DNA of 64,000 nt from a filamentous cyanobacterium ESFC-1 (lineage in GTDB: Bacteria > Cyanobacteriota > Cyanobacteriia > Cyanobacteriales > Spirulinaceae). This document shows, piece after piece, positions 43,171 to 51,983 of the stretch (the stretch's first letter is position 1; every line of letters starts with the position of its first letter). Below the pieces are notes generated by a model, which was given only the letters and a program-made list of their open reading frames with translations, did not search any database and was not told where the DNA came from. The position numbers and the translations under genes are program-made. The stretch spans positions 5,309,661 through 5,373,660 of the forward strand of contig KB904821.1 of assembly GCA_000380225.1 (NCBI GenBank), in the 5' to 3' direction.

Positions 43171-44994
43171 ATGAGTGGAATTTGCGGCATTATTTATTTT
43201 GATGGCAGTTCGGTTGAGCCATCTTTATTGCAAGATTGGACGAATTATCTGGCGTATCGCGGCCCGGACGATCGCGGGCTATGGTATCAAGACCATGTAG
43301 GCTTGGGTCATACCCTACTGCGAACCACCACCGAAGCCGCCACAGAAGCTCAACCTTACAGCCTGAATAATCAAGTTTATATTACTGCCGATGTGCGCCT
43401 CGATGACCGTTCTCACCTGATTACAAAGCTACAGAAAGCAGCTTGTCCGGTTCAACCGAGCGATCCCGATGTGGTGCTGTTGCTGTATGCCTATCAGGTA
43501 TGGGGGGAACAATGTTTAGAGCATTTACTCGGTGACTTTGCCTTTGCGCTCTGGGATGCCCGGCAACAGCGCTTATTTTGCGCTCGCGATCATTTTGGGG
43601 TAAAACCGTTTTTCTATACCCGGACGGGGCGATTTCTAGCGTTTAGTAATACTCTCAACTGTCTGCGTTTGCATCCCGATGTCTCGAATGATTTGAATGA
43701 GTTGGCGATCGCGGACTTTCTACTATTCGATACCAATCAGAATCTCGAAACCACCACATTTAAGGACATTCAACGCTTACAAGCCGCCCATACCCTCTCC
43801 GTCACCCCAGACGGCCAAATTCACAAACGGCGATATTGGTCGTTTCAGTTACCTTCACAAACTCGCTATCATTCCGAAGCCGAGTATATCGAAGGCTTCA
43901 GTCATTATCTCGATTTGGCGGTGCGCGATCGCACCCGCACAGACAAAGTAGCATTAATGCTCAGTGGTGGCTTAGATTCGAGCGCGATCGCCCTGAGTAG
44001 TTATCGCCAAGCCCCACAGCCCCAAATTCGCGCCTTTACCGTGGTTTACCGCCACCTTATCCCCGATTACGAGGAAGAATACGCCCAAGCCGCTACCCAT
44101 GCCCTACAAATCCCTCACGACTGCTTTGCCGCCGACGATTACGCCCTTTATCAAGACCACAATCATCCCGATTATTATTTTCCCGAACCCCAACCCACAG
44201 CCAGAGTCGGGGTACATTTTGATTGGTTGCGACAAATGGCTCAACACAGTCGCGTCGCTTTTTACGGTCAAGGAGGGGATGAAGGCTTTAAACTTGCGAC
44301 AGTGAGCGAAGCCTTACGGGGGATGTCTTGGCTGGATTTAGGGTCGGATGTGTGGCAATGTTGGAGTCAATATGGTTTGCGTCCGCCTTGGGGAACCGGA
44401 TTGCGAAACTTATTACAAAAACGCCGAGTCTCGCCGTGGTGTTGTCCGGTATGGTTGAATGAAGACTTTGTGCATCGTTGGCAACTGGGCGATCGCATGG
44501 CTGCCATTCAAGCTCAATCCTGTTTTCCCCTCGATCAACCGCCGCGATCGCGAGCTTTTCATAGTTTACCGCCTTCCCCTTTATGGAATCTCAACTTTGA
44601 AACCTACGATCCGGGGGTGTCTCGTCTGCCATTAGAAGTGCGTTTACCCTTTCTCGATTTGCGCTTACTCAATTACTTACTTTCCTTACCGCCGATTCCT
44701 TGGTGTGTGGATAAAACCCTGTTACGGTTGGCCTTGCGGGAAAAACTGCCGTCTACCGTGTGCGATCGCCCCAAAACGCCCCTCAGCGTCAATCCTGTGG
44801 TTGCTCGCTTACAAAAAGGCGATCGCCCTTGGCAAGTTTTACCCCATCTCCCAGAACTCGATCCCTACATTAATCGAAAACAACTGCAAGAGATAACATC
44901 GAGTAAGATGAATAGTCAGCAAGTTTGGCAGTGTTTGCGCCCCCTTAATCTGGGTTATTGGCTGGCTGCAACTTGCTCATTCCCATCTCTCTAA
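43171..44994 (+). CDS. lasso-peptide cyclase, asparagine-synthetase-like (C protein)
   Basis: 607 residues with the two-domain asparagine synthetase B layout. N-terminal domain: MSGICGIIYFDGSSVEP; the residue in the catalytic Cys2 position of glutamine amidotransferases is Ser, so glutaminase activity should be lost. C-terminal ATP-pyrophosphatase: LSGGLDSSAIAL (PP-loop at 265-271) and YGQGGDEGFKL. In lasso systems this enzyme adenylates the side-chain carboxylate of Asp/Glu at core position 7-9 and closes the macrolactam on the core N-terminus. The loss of Cys2 and the neighbouring precursor and PqqD-like genes support this over asparagine synthesis. Confidence 0.88.
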   Translation: MSGICGIIYFDGSSVEPSLLQDWTNYLAYRGPDDRGLWYQDHVGLGHTLLRTTTEAATEAQPYSLNNQVYITADVRLDDRSHLITKLQKAACPVQPSDPDVVLLLYAYQVWGEQCLEHLLGDFAFALWDARQQRLFCARDHFGVKPFFYTRTGRFLAFSNTLNCLRLHPDVSNDLNELAIADFLLFDTNQNLETTTFKDIQRLQAAHTLSVTPDGQIHKRRYWSFQLPSQTRYHSEAEYIEGFSHYLDLAVRDRTRTDKVALMLSGGLDSSAIALSSYRQAPQPQIRAFTVVYRHLIPDYEEEYAQAATHALQIPHDCFAADDYALYQDHNHPDYYFPEPQPTARVGVHFDWLRQMAQHSRVAFYGQGGDEGFKLATVSEALRGMSWLDLGSDVWQCWSQYGLRPPWGTGLRNLLQKRRVSPWCCPVWLNEDFVHRWQLGDRMAAIQAQSCFPLDQPPRSRAFHSLPPSPLWNLNFETYDPGVSRLPLEVRLPFLDLRLLNYLLSLPPIPWCVDKTLLRLALREKLPSTVCDRPKTPLSVNPVVARLQKGDRPWQVLPHLPELDPYINRKQLQEITSSKMNSQQVWQCLRPLNLGYWLAATCSFPSL

Positions 44995-45040
44995 TTACAA
45001 TCTCGGTGGTAATTTTATTTCCCCTTTAGGAGCAAGTTCC

Positions 45041-45184
45041 ATGAACAATCCCACAACCAAAAAACCTTATCAACCCCCCCAACTCAAAGTTTACGGCGAC
45101 ATCAAGACCATTACCGCCGCCGTAGCTGTTGAAGGTAACGTTGATGGTGCGGGGCCCGACGCTGTTCCCAACCGCACCAACTAA
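45041..45184 (+). CDS. lasso-peptide precursor
   Basis: 47 residues behind a clear AGGAG site 8 nt before ATG. The leader has the lasso motif YxxPxLxxxGxxxxxT exactly (Tyr10, Pro13, Leu15, Gly19, Thr25). With the conserved Thr at position -2, cleavage would fall after Ala26, leaving a 21-residue core that begins AVAVEGNVDGAG and ends PNRTN. Asp is then core residue 9, the right place for a nine-membered ring closed on Ala1. The gene follows the cyclase by 46 bp and precedes the kinase by 8 bp. The penultimate Thr could be a kinase target. Leader motif and Asp9 are seen; cleavage and ring are inferred. Confidence 0.82.
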   Translation: MNNPTTKKPYQPPQLKVYGDIKTITAAVAVEGNVDGAGPDAVPNRTN

Positions 45185-45192
45185 GCCCCTTC

Positions 45193-46176
45193 ATGTATCG
45201 CTACTGTGCTTATGGACTTCAGTTAGTTGTCAACTCTCCCATTCCCGGTTTACTGGTATTACCGCCAGCAGCCGGGGATCGTTGCGATCGCCAAATTTGG
45301 CTTGATGACTGGCCCGAGGCTTTTGCTACCCCTGAACCCCCACCCGAAGCCCTGTTATGGTACACCAGTCGCAAAATTGACCCCAATCTCAAAGTTTGGC
45401 GGTTAGCCGATGAGGTCTATTGGTTTCGCTATCGCGACGGCGCAGAATTTATCGTCAACAATCCCCAAAAAGCGATTTGGGCCCGGTGGCAAGACCCCTT
45501 AACCGTTGAAGATGCGGCGACTTATCTCCTCGGGCCGATTTTAGGTTTTGTGTTGCGATCGCGAGGAGTAATCTGTCTTCATGCGAGTGCAGTAGCCGTG
45601 GAGAATTGCGCGATCGCCTTTGTCGGTCAAGCAGGAGCCGGAAAATCCACCACAGCCGCCGCCTTTGCTCGTTTAGGCTATCCGGTACTCACTGATGATG
45701 TCTTAGCCCTCACGCCGCAAAATTCGTCCTACTGGGTGCAACCTGCTTATCCGGGGGTGCGCCTTTGGGATGCTTCGGTGTCCGCCTTGTTTGGTCATCC
45801 CGAAGCCTTACCCCGCTTAGTCCCGACCCATCCCACTTGGGATAAACGCTACCTCGACCTCACGCGATCGCCTTATACTTTCCAAACCCAACCCCTTCCC
45901 CTGGCTTGTATTTATTTACTCGATACTCGTCAATCTGATACCCCAAGCGGTCAAATTATTGACATTTCTCCCCAGGAAGGCGCGATCGCGCTGATTGCCA
46001 ATACCTATACCAACTACTTACTCAATAAAACCATGCGGGCTGCCGAATTTCAGCACCTCGGTCAACTACTCCAATCCGTGCCAATTCGCCGCTTACATCC
46101 CCACACCGACTTTAAGCATTTACCCGCTACCCTCAAGTTAATTTTGGGGCAATCGGCAATCGGCAATCGGCAGTAG
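45193..46176 (+). CDS. HPr-kinase-like lasso-peptide tailoring kinase
   Basis: 327 residues. Residues ~125-300 are the HprK/PEPCK-like kinase domain: CLHASAV with His130, Walker A GQAGAGKST (145-153), and LTDDVLAL with Asp168/169. The N-terminal ~110 residues (YGLQLVVNSPIPGL...) are the domain usual in RiPP-associated HprK homologues. Homologues in lasso clusters such as paeninodin phosphorylate the C-terminal Ser of the precursor; here Thr46 of the precursor is the corresponding candidate. The start is 8 bp after the precursor stop. The last ~10 residues (GQSAIGNRQ) are encoded by the intergenic GGCAATCGGCAATCGG repeat, so the native C-terminus may have been replaced. Confidence 0.82.
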   Translation: MYRYCAYGLQLVVNSPIPGLLVLPPAAGDRCDRQIWLDDWPEAFATPEPPPEALLWYTSRKIDPNLKVWRLADEVYWFRYRDGAEFIVNNPQKAIWARWQDPLTVEDAATYLLGPILGFVLRSRGVICLHASAVAVENCAIAFVGQAGAGKSTTAAAFARLGYPVLTDDVLALTPQNSSYWVQPAYPGVRLWDASVSALFGHPEALPRLVPTHPTWDKRYLDLTRSPYTFQTQPLPLACIYLLDTRQSDTPSGQIIDISPQEGAIALIANTYTNYLLNKTMRAAEFQHLGQLLQSVPIRRLHPHTDFKHLPATLKLILGQSAIGNRQ

Positions 46177-46200
46177 GCTTGTAGGGGCGGGGTTTCCCGC

Positions 46201-46285
46201 CCAATAACCAATAACCAACAACCAATAACCAACAACCAATAACCAATAACCAACAACCAATAACCAACAACCAATGACCAATAAC
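46201..46285 (+). repeat. heptanucleotide array of CCAATAA/CCAACAA units
   Basis: About 12 units of the same type as at 27.7 kb, preceded by a GGGGCGGGGTTTCCCGCCC hairpin and the GGCAATCGG block. It directly follows the lasso kinase gene. Confidence 0.88.
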
Positions 46286-46418
46286 AAAACTTTTTTGGTA
46301 ACTTGAGAATGATCCTGTCGAGTAACCTGCTGTTAGGATTTCTGTGGGGAAACGGCATCACCACCCGAATCGCCCTCCTTTTGTCTTCTTCGTTGTTTCA
46401 ATCTTCTTCGATACGGTA

Positions 46419-49385
46419 ATGAGGCACGTCCATCGGTCTCGAACAAAAACAGCTCAACCTTCCTTGTCTCAATGGCTTTATCGCGCCTTGGCTGGGGAAA
46501 CTCAAGCTGCCGACTCTGCCCAACCCCGCTTTCAACTGCGGATTCGGTTGCGCGGCAACAATTTGCATATTCTCTACGAAAGCCAAAAAACGCCCCAACA
46601 GGACGTTTTAGTGCCGCGTTTGGTAGAAGCCCTACAAAGCAATCCGCAACGCTTTGCTCAACTCACCCAAGGAGCCAAAGCCCCGATTTATAAACTCATG
46701 TTGTACGGACGGCCTACCGGACAACAAAATCCGGTATGGGTTGAACCCTTCGATCTGGGTCAATTGTTGCGCCCTAATGAGAATGGGGAGAATACAGCCA
46801 TTCCCTTGGGGGGCCCAGCCCAGGTGATCGCCAATGAAACCCTAGCGCGGACAGGAGACCCAGACGCGATCGCCCGCTACCTCAGCGAAAACTTTTCTTA
46901 TCTGGGAGTCAGCATCAAGGTAGTAATTAAAAAGCTACCCCAAGTCAAACCCAGTCCCGACCCAGACGAACCGGCGGCCAATAAACGGTTGTGGGTGATT
47001 TGTAGTTGCGACTACAGCCCAGATGCCTCTTTACTCGCTGAACCGATTGCCCAAAAACTGCGAGATTTGCAGCTAAAAGGCTTTCGCGAGGCGGTGATTC
47101 GCTCGCAAGTCAGTGGCGAAACCACCCCGGATTGGGTGCTACAAATCGATTTAACTCGGCCCCAAGTCATGCTTTATGATTGGGCCCGGTGGGGGGATAC
47201 CGAAGCCTTGAGTCGCTTGATCGACCAAGCCGTGCAGCTTCAAAACTTACAGGGGGGAGCCATTCTCAAAGACTCAACCCTTCATGTTTTTTGTAACTTT
47301 CCCATTGGTCAGTCCGAAGAAAAAGTCGATCGCGAGGTCGTGATTCAAACCGTCGGGCCGCTGCTCGAAAAAATTGCCCCCCAAGGCATTACCGCCGCGA
47401 CGGTGTACGGGGTGCGATCGCGCAAATATTCTCTTAATCTCGATGAAGCGCCGATTTGGATTGAATGGCTTAATCTCCCGGCTTCTCGCGATCCAGAACG
47501 GGCGATTTCGACCACTCAGTTGGCCAAACAACACAACCCTGAAGCCCTAACTTTCCTGTTACAGCGCTTATTGAACCCAGAACTCGATACCCGCTTGGCC
47601 ACGGGGGGATATGGAGTCAAACTGTGTTACAAAGACCGCCGACTGCACATTATGACCGAGGGCTTGATTTGTCCCGATCAAGCCGAAGTCGTGCCATTAC
47701 TCGAAGACTTTTTACAAGAATTGGCGATTCCCAATTTGCTCGGGGTGCGGATTTATGGACGACGAGCCGGACAATCGCAACCCGTGTGGCATCATGGCTT
47801 TGAGTTGCGCGAGCCACCCCTAAAATCCAAGGCTGCAACTCTCAACCCCATCGCCACCCCCACCCCCGCTACAACCGGAGTCGCGATCGCCCCAGAGAAA
47901 ACCAGTAATATTTCTTGGACAGATATCGCCGCCAGTTATATTAGCGATTTTTGCTGCTCGACGGGGTTATTCGTTCCCTTTGACCAAGACCGTACCGCTA
48001 ATCTCACTCGCTCGACTCCTTTATCCCGTTCTCGTCGGTCTACATCACGACAATCTCGCCATCTCAAAACTGCGATCGCCCTTGGGGTAGCGGGTGTGGC
48101 GATCGCAACTCAAATGGATTGGCTGACCGGACGTTGGCTCGATCATCAATCTCAAATTCCTTCTACTGCCACCTCCCCTCTCGAAAACTCCTTTACAGTT
48201 CCGGCTCAAGCTGCTCCCAGCGAGGAGATTGTCCTACCCAACACCACCCCCAACGATCCGACTTTTAACGCCGAACAATTCACCAATCGCGAAACCGACA
48301 GCGCCACCACCGCCGCCATTTTAGCCGAAGCCAGAGCCAGCAATCCCACGTTTAACAACCGCTTACTCGACGAAAAACTGGCACTCTATCAAGAGCGACT
48401 GCGGACTCAAGGTGTGCCAGATGTCTTGATTGTCGGGAGTTCGCGAGCCATGCGGGGTATTGACCCGACAACCCTACAAATAGCCCTGGCTCAACAAGGC
48501 TATAAAGATGTCGAAATCTTTAACTTTGGCATTAACGGCGCAACGGCTCAAGTGGTTGATTTAATTCTGCGACGCATCTTGACCCCCGAACAACTCCCCG
48601 ATTTAATTATTTGGGCAGATGGCGCAAGGGCGTTTAATAGCGGTCGTCCTGACCGTACTTACGAAGCAATTGTATCGTCGGTGGGGTATCAACAATTACA
48701 GGAAAATCGCGATCTTGTCGCGACAACTGACATCCCCAACACCAGCAAGTCTTGGTTAACCCAACTCGACAACCAAGTTGCAGACACTTACAACAATATC
48801 GACCAAAGCCTGAATGAAGGTTTAGCCAGTATTTTAGACACTTATAACCGCCGCACCCAAGTTAAAGCCCTACTGCGGCAAACTTGGGGAGATTGGCTAC
48901 CGCAGCCCGAAGTCGATCCCGAACAAGCGGCCATGTTGGCGGAGTTGACCTATACCGAAGAAATCGATATCGACGGTTTTTTGCCCCTAGCGGTACGTTT
49001 TGACCCGCAAACCTATTACGAACGCCATCCGAGGGTGAAGGGGGCTTATGATAGCGATTATGAATCGTTTTCCCTTCAGGGAACTCAGGCTCAATCCTTA
49101 CAAGCCGTGACGCAATTTTTGAGCGATCGCAATATTAACTTAGTGTTAATCAATCTCCCCCTCACCGACGATTATTTTGACGAGGTGCGTTTGTCTCACG
49201 AACAAGAATTCGTCGCTTATCTACAAAGTCAAGCTGCCCAAACGCCCTTAATATTTATAAATTGGGGGCAACAATGGACAACGCAACACGATCTATATTC
49301 CGATCCGAGCCATCTAAATCGTTACGGGGCTTACCAAGTCTCGACCACTTTAGCCCAAAATCCAGCTATTCCTTGGCCCCGTTAA
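46419..49385 (+). CDS. DUF1574-type protein with C-terminal SGNH/AlgX-like domain
   Basis: 988 residues from the ATG giving MRHVHRSRTKTAQPS; the frame is open from 46344 but that extension is unlike a start region. The N-terminal ~480 residues hold about three related segments (LRIRLRGNNLHILYES..., LWVICSCDY..., GVKLCYKDRRLHIMTEG...). A hydrophobic helix at ~555-570 probably spans the membrane (LKTAIALGVAGVAIATQMDW). The C-terminal ~350 residues form an SGNH-hydrolase-like domain with the Ser in VLIVGSSRAMRGIDP and the His in SDPSHLNRYGAY. With the MBOAT protein downstream it probably forms a polysaccharide O-acylation pair of the AlgI/AlgJ-X type. Confidence 0.78.
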   Translation: MRHVHRSRTKTAQPSLSQWLYRALAGETQAADSAQPRFQLRIRLRGNNLHILYESQKTPQQDVLVPRLVEALQSNPQRFAQLTQGAKAPIYKLMLYGRPTGQQNPVWVEPFDLGQLLRPNENGENTAIPLGGPAQVIANETLARTGDPDAIARYLSENFSYLGVSIKVVIKKLPQVKPSPDPDEPAANKRLWVICSCDYSPDASLLAEPIAQKLRDLQLKGFREAVIRSQVSGETTPDWVLQIDLTRPQVMLYDWARWGDTEALSRLIDQAVQLQNLQGGAILKDSTLHVFCNFPIGQSEEKVDREVVIQTVGPLLEKIAPQGITAATVYGVRSRKYSLNLDEAPIWIEWLNLPASRDPERAISTTQLAKQHNPEALTFLLQRLLNPELDTRLATGGYGVKLCYKDRRLHIMTEGLICPDQAEVVPLLEDFLQELAIPNLLGVRIYGRRAGQSQPVWHHGFELREPPLKSKAATLNPIATPTPATTGVAIAPEKTSNISWTDIAASYISDFCCSTGLFVPFDQDRTANLTRSTPLSRSRRSTSRQSRHLKTAIALGVAGVAIATQMDWLTGRWLDHQSQIPSTATSPLENSFTVPAQAAPSEEIVLPNTTPNDPTFNAEQFTNRETDSATTAAILAEARASNPTFNNRLLDEKLALYQERLRTQGVPDVLIVGSSRAMRGIDPTTLQIALAQQGYKDVEIFNFGINGATAQVVDLILRRILTPEQLPDLIIWADGARAFNSGRPDRTYEAIVSSVGYQQLQENRDLVATTDIPNTSKSWLTQLDNQVADTYNNIDQSLNEGLASILDTYNRRTQVKALLRQTWGDWLPQPEVDPEQAAMLAELTYTEEIDIDGFLPLAVRFDPQTYYERHPRVKGAYDSDYESFSLQGTQAQSLQAVTQFLSDRNINLVLINLPLTDDYFDEVRLSHEQEFVAYLQSQAAQTPLIFINWGQQWTTQHDLYSDPSHLNRYGAYQVSTTLAQNPAIPWPR

Positions 49386-49461
49386 CGGAAAGGTTAGTGC
49401 TTTGTTATTGGTTGTTGGTTATTTGTTCTCAAAAATGGGATTTGACGTTCCCCAGAAAATC

Positions 49462-50037
49462 CTATTCTGGCGTAATGTCGAGATTGCGATAGACTTGCTC
49501 AACAGAAAAACTGAGATTAATACTTTTGAGTTCGATGGTGTCCCCTGCTTGATAGTTGACAATCAGCCATTCACCTGTTTTTTGTTGGTGATACAAATCG
49601 ATTTCTATGCGGGTGGAACTCACTAACAAATAGTCTTGTAGGGCTGGATTATGGCGATACATTCTAAATTTGCTGCCTCTATCGTAGGCTTCGGTGCTAG
49701 GAGAAAGAACTTCAACAATGAGGCAGGGATAGGTAATGTATTGGGTTGTGGTCTTGTCGCGATCGTCGCAGGTGACGCTGACATCGGGATAAGTATAGTT
49801 ATTCGTACCAAAAATGTTAATTTTCAGGTCTGAGGTGGCGGTGTCGCAGTCACTCCCTTCTAAATGAGTGGTAAATAACGTGATGAACTTGGCCGCAAGT
49901 AAGCTATGGTTTTTACTACCGCCCCCCATGGCGTATACTTGACCGTCGATCAGTTCGTATTTTTCGAGCTGCTGTTCTTCCCAAATCAAGTAAGCTTCGG
50001 GGGTGAGGATAGGAAGATTGTCTTGACCTGCGGTCAT
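49462..50037 (-). CDS. Uma2-family endonuclease-like protein (DUF820)
   Basis: 191 residues. Uma2/DUF820 fold of the PD-(D/E)XK class: EKYELIDGQVYAMGGGSKNH, then TATSDLKINI and YTYPDVSVTC with the acidic residues, and CLIVEVLSPSTEAYDRGSKFRMYR with E-V-L-S-P-S-T. The family is hugely expanded in cyanobacteria; biological role unknown. It lies on the reverse strand between the DUF1574 and MBOAT genes, separating a likely functional pair. Confidence 0.9.
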   Translation of the reverse strand: MTAGQDNLPILTPEAYLIWEEQQLEKYELIDGQVYAMGGGSKNHSLLAAKFITLFTTHLEGSDCDTATSDLKINIFGTNNYTYPDVSVTCDDRDKTTTQYITYPCLIVEVLSPSTEAYDRGSKFRMYRHNPALQDYLLVSSTRIEIDLYHQQKTGEWLIVNYQAGDTIELKSINLSFSVEQVYRNLDITPE

Positions 50038-50149
50038 GGTTCGTTACTCTATAAGGGTTTGTTGGGAGTCAGTTTAGCTCTGGAGTAGGTTGTTTTCATT
50101 ATATTTGGAAGGAAAGGCGACGAAATGAAATATTCAGCGACGTGAACCT

Positions 50150-50289
50150 CGTAGAGGTACTGATAACACTGGCGCAAAACTTAATTTCGCTTTTTAACTT
50201 ATTTCTGGGGCAACATCCCCACTTCCCCCTCTTGGGTGAGTAAACCTCGCCCCCACAAGCCCACTGCCCCCTAGAGACTAATAACTGAA
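50150..50289 (+). repeat. partial dispersed repeat family R2
   Basis: Diverged copy: AACTTAATTTCGCTTTTTAAC, CATCCCCACTTCCCCCTCTTGGG, CCCCCACAAGCCCACTGCC and CTAGAGACTAATAACTG; ends directly at the MBOAT start codon. Confidence 0.55.
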
Positions 50290-51909
50290 ATGACCTTTAT
50301 AGAACTTCCCTACGGTTTGTTTTTGGCCATTGTGCTGGGTTGTTATTGGCTGATTCGACCCCGATTGTCCCGCCCGAAAAAAGAGGAAAAAGAGGCGCAA
50401 CCGTCCCAGATGACCGCCAGTAATTCCCCGCAACTGTGGGTTTTAGCGATCGCGAGTGTGGGATTTTATCTACTGCTGCAAATTCAAAGCGATCGCTCTA
50501 GTACGTCTTTGGTGGCGATCGCGTATTTTAATATTGTTCTACTCGGCGCGATCGCTTATCTCAATTTTTATCTGGGTAAAATCATCACCCGGCAATCTCA
50601 GCAAAGCGTTCAAAGTCAATACGCGCAGTTATCCAATCAAGATTGGGAGCAAATTCAGCAAGTCTGGAATCAACGCGCGTCTCAACTCCTGACTTTGGGA
50701 ATTGCGCTCAATGTGTTGCTGTTGATTGGGTTTAAATATATCCCTTTTCTGCTCGAAACCTTAGCGGCGGTATTAGGCTGGCCGGGGGCGATAGAAGCCG
50801 CAACCTGGGTGCGATCGCATCTGATTCCACCCTTGGGCATTTCCTTTTTTACTTTTGAATGTATCGCTTATCTAGTGGATGTTTATCGCGGCGCACCCGT
50901 GACCCGTAGCTTTCTTGACTTTGCCAGTTATAAGTTCTTTTTTCCGAAACTAATTGCCGGGCCGATTACCCGCTATCACCAATTTTCGGCGCAATACCAA
51001 GACCAACAATTTCCCCAACTCATTCAAATCTCAGAGGGGCTGTGGCTGATTGCCTGTGGCGCGGTCAAAAAAGCCCTGATTGCCGACCATTTAGGGATTT
51101 TTGTGGATTTATGCTACGGCAACTTAGAAAGAGCAGGAAGCGGCGATTTATGGCTGGCTGTGTTTGCTTATGGCTTGCAGTTGTATTTCGACTTTAGCGG
51201 CTATGTAGATATTGCTCGCGGTAGTGCCTTATTGTTGGGGTTCAATTTGCCTGAAAACTTCAATTCTCCTTATTTCGCTGTGAGTATTGCCGATTTTTGG
51301 CGACGCTGGCATATTACCCTCGGAAATTGGCTGCGAAATTATCTTTACTTTCCCTTGGGGGGTTCTCGTCAAGGCTTGGCCCGCACCTGTTTGAATCTCT
51401 TTCTGGTAATGCTGATTGCAGGAATTTGGCATGGGGCCGCTTGGGGTTATGTGATTTGGGGCATTTTACACGGTCTGGCTTTGGCCCTGCACCGCTTAAC
51501 CGAAACCTTGAGTCAAAAAGTCGAAGCCCTCGCCGTTTTTTGGCGCAGTGTCCCTGGTGTGGTTGTCGCTTGGGGCATTACCCAGTTGATGGTGTTTAGT
51601 AGCTGGATTTTCTTTCGCTTGCCCAATTGGGATCGCTCTGGCTTGGTGTTGCAGCGCTTGTTTAATTATGAAGGGGACATCCAGTTTGTTCAGAAGGTTT
51701 ATATAGAGGCCCTGGGTTTAGAGCGTTTTGCCCTCACTGTTATTGTTTTCGCGATCGCGATCGCCATGGCCATTACTTATTTATGCCAAAACGGTTTTAA
51801 ACTGCAACTCAACTGGCCGGTTAAAATCTTGCTGATTCCCTTGGCTTTGTACTTTGTCTGGCTTTATGCGCCCCAAGGCGGACTACAGTACATTTACTTC
51901 GATTTCTAG
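50290..51909 (+). CDS. MBOAT-family membrane O-acyltransferase (AlgI/DltB-like)
   Basis: 539 residues, about 10-12 membrane segments. Diagnostic features: LIPPLGISFFTFECIAYLVDVYRG, YKFFFPKLIAGPITRYHQF, the QLYFDFSGYVDIARGSALLLG region, DFWRRWHITLGNWLRNYLYFPLGG, and the catalytic His in AGIWHGAAWGYVIWG. MBOAT proteins of this class transfer acyl groups across the membrane to extracellular polysaccharide or lipoteichoic acid. The DUF1574/SGNH gene upstream is the probable partner that completes transfer to the sugar. Residues ~35-55 form a charged cytosolic insertion (PKKEEKEAQPSQ). Confidence 0.9.
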   Translation: MTFIELPYGLFLAIVLGCYWLIRPRLSRPKKEEKEAQPSQMTASNSPQLWVLAIASVGFYLLLQIQSDRSSTSLVAIAYFNIVLLGAIAYLNFYLGKIITRQSQQSVQSQYAQLSNQDWEQIQQVWNQRASQLLTLGIALNVLLLIGFKYIPFLLETLAAVLGWPGAIEAATWVRSHLIPPLGISFFTFECIAYLVDVYRGAPVTRSFLDFASYKFFFPKLIAGPITRYHQFSAQYQDQQFPQLIQISEGLWLIACGAVKKALIADHLGIFVDLCYGNLERAGSGDLWLAVFAYGLQLYFDFSGYVDIARGSALLLGFNLPENFNSPYFAVSIADFWRRWHITLGNWLRNYLYFPLGGSRQGLARTCLNLFLVMLIAGIWHGAAWGYVIWGILHGLALALHRLTETLSQKVEALAVFWRSVPGVVVAWGITQLMVFSSWIFFRLPNWDRSGLVLQRLFNYEGDIQFVQKVYIEALGLERFALTVIVFAIAIAMAITYLCQNGFKLQLNWPVKILLIPLALYFVWLYAPQGGLQYIYFDF

Positions 51910-51983
51910 CCCTCAAACCCAATCATCCTGGTATTTATAAGCTGAACTTATGTTTTATATAAGTAAAAGTTTCGTAATATACC

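Noticed and set aside
42327..43190. Repeated ~65-codon reverse-strand frames, one in each 219-bp unit
   Set aside because: They recur only because the DNA recurs, have no ribosome site and run through the hairpins.
43171..44994. Asparagine synthetase for amino-acid synthesis
   Set aside because: The Cys2 position is Ser, and it is flanked by a lasso-type precursor, PqqD-like and HprK-like genes.
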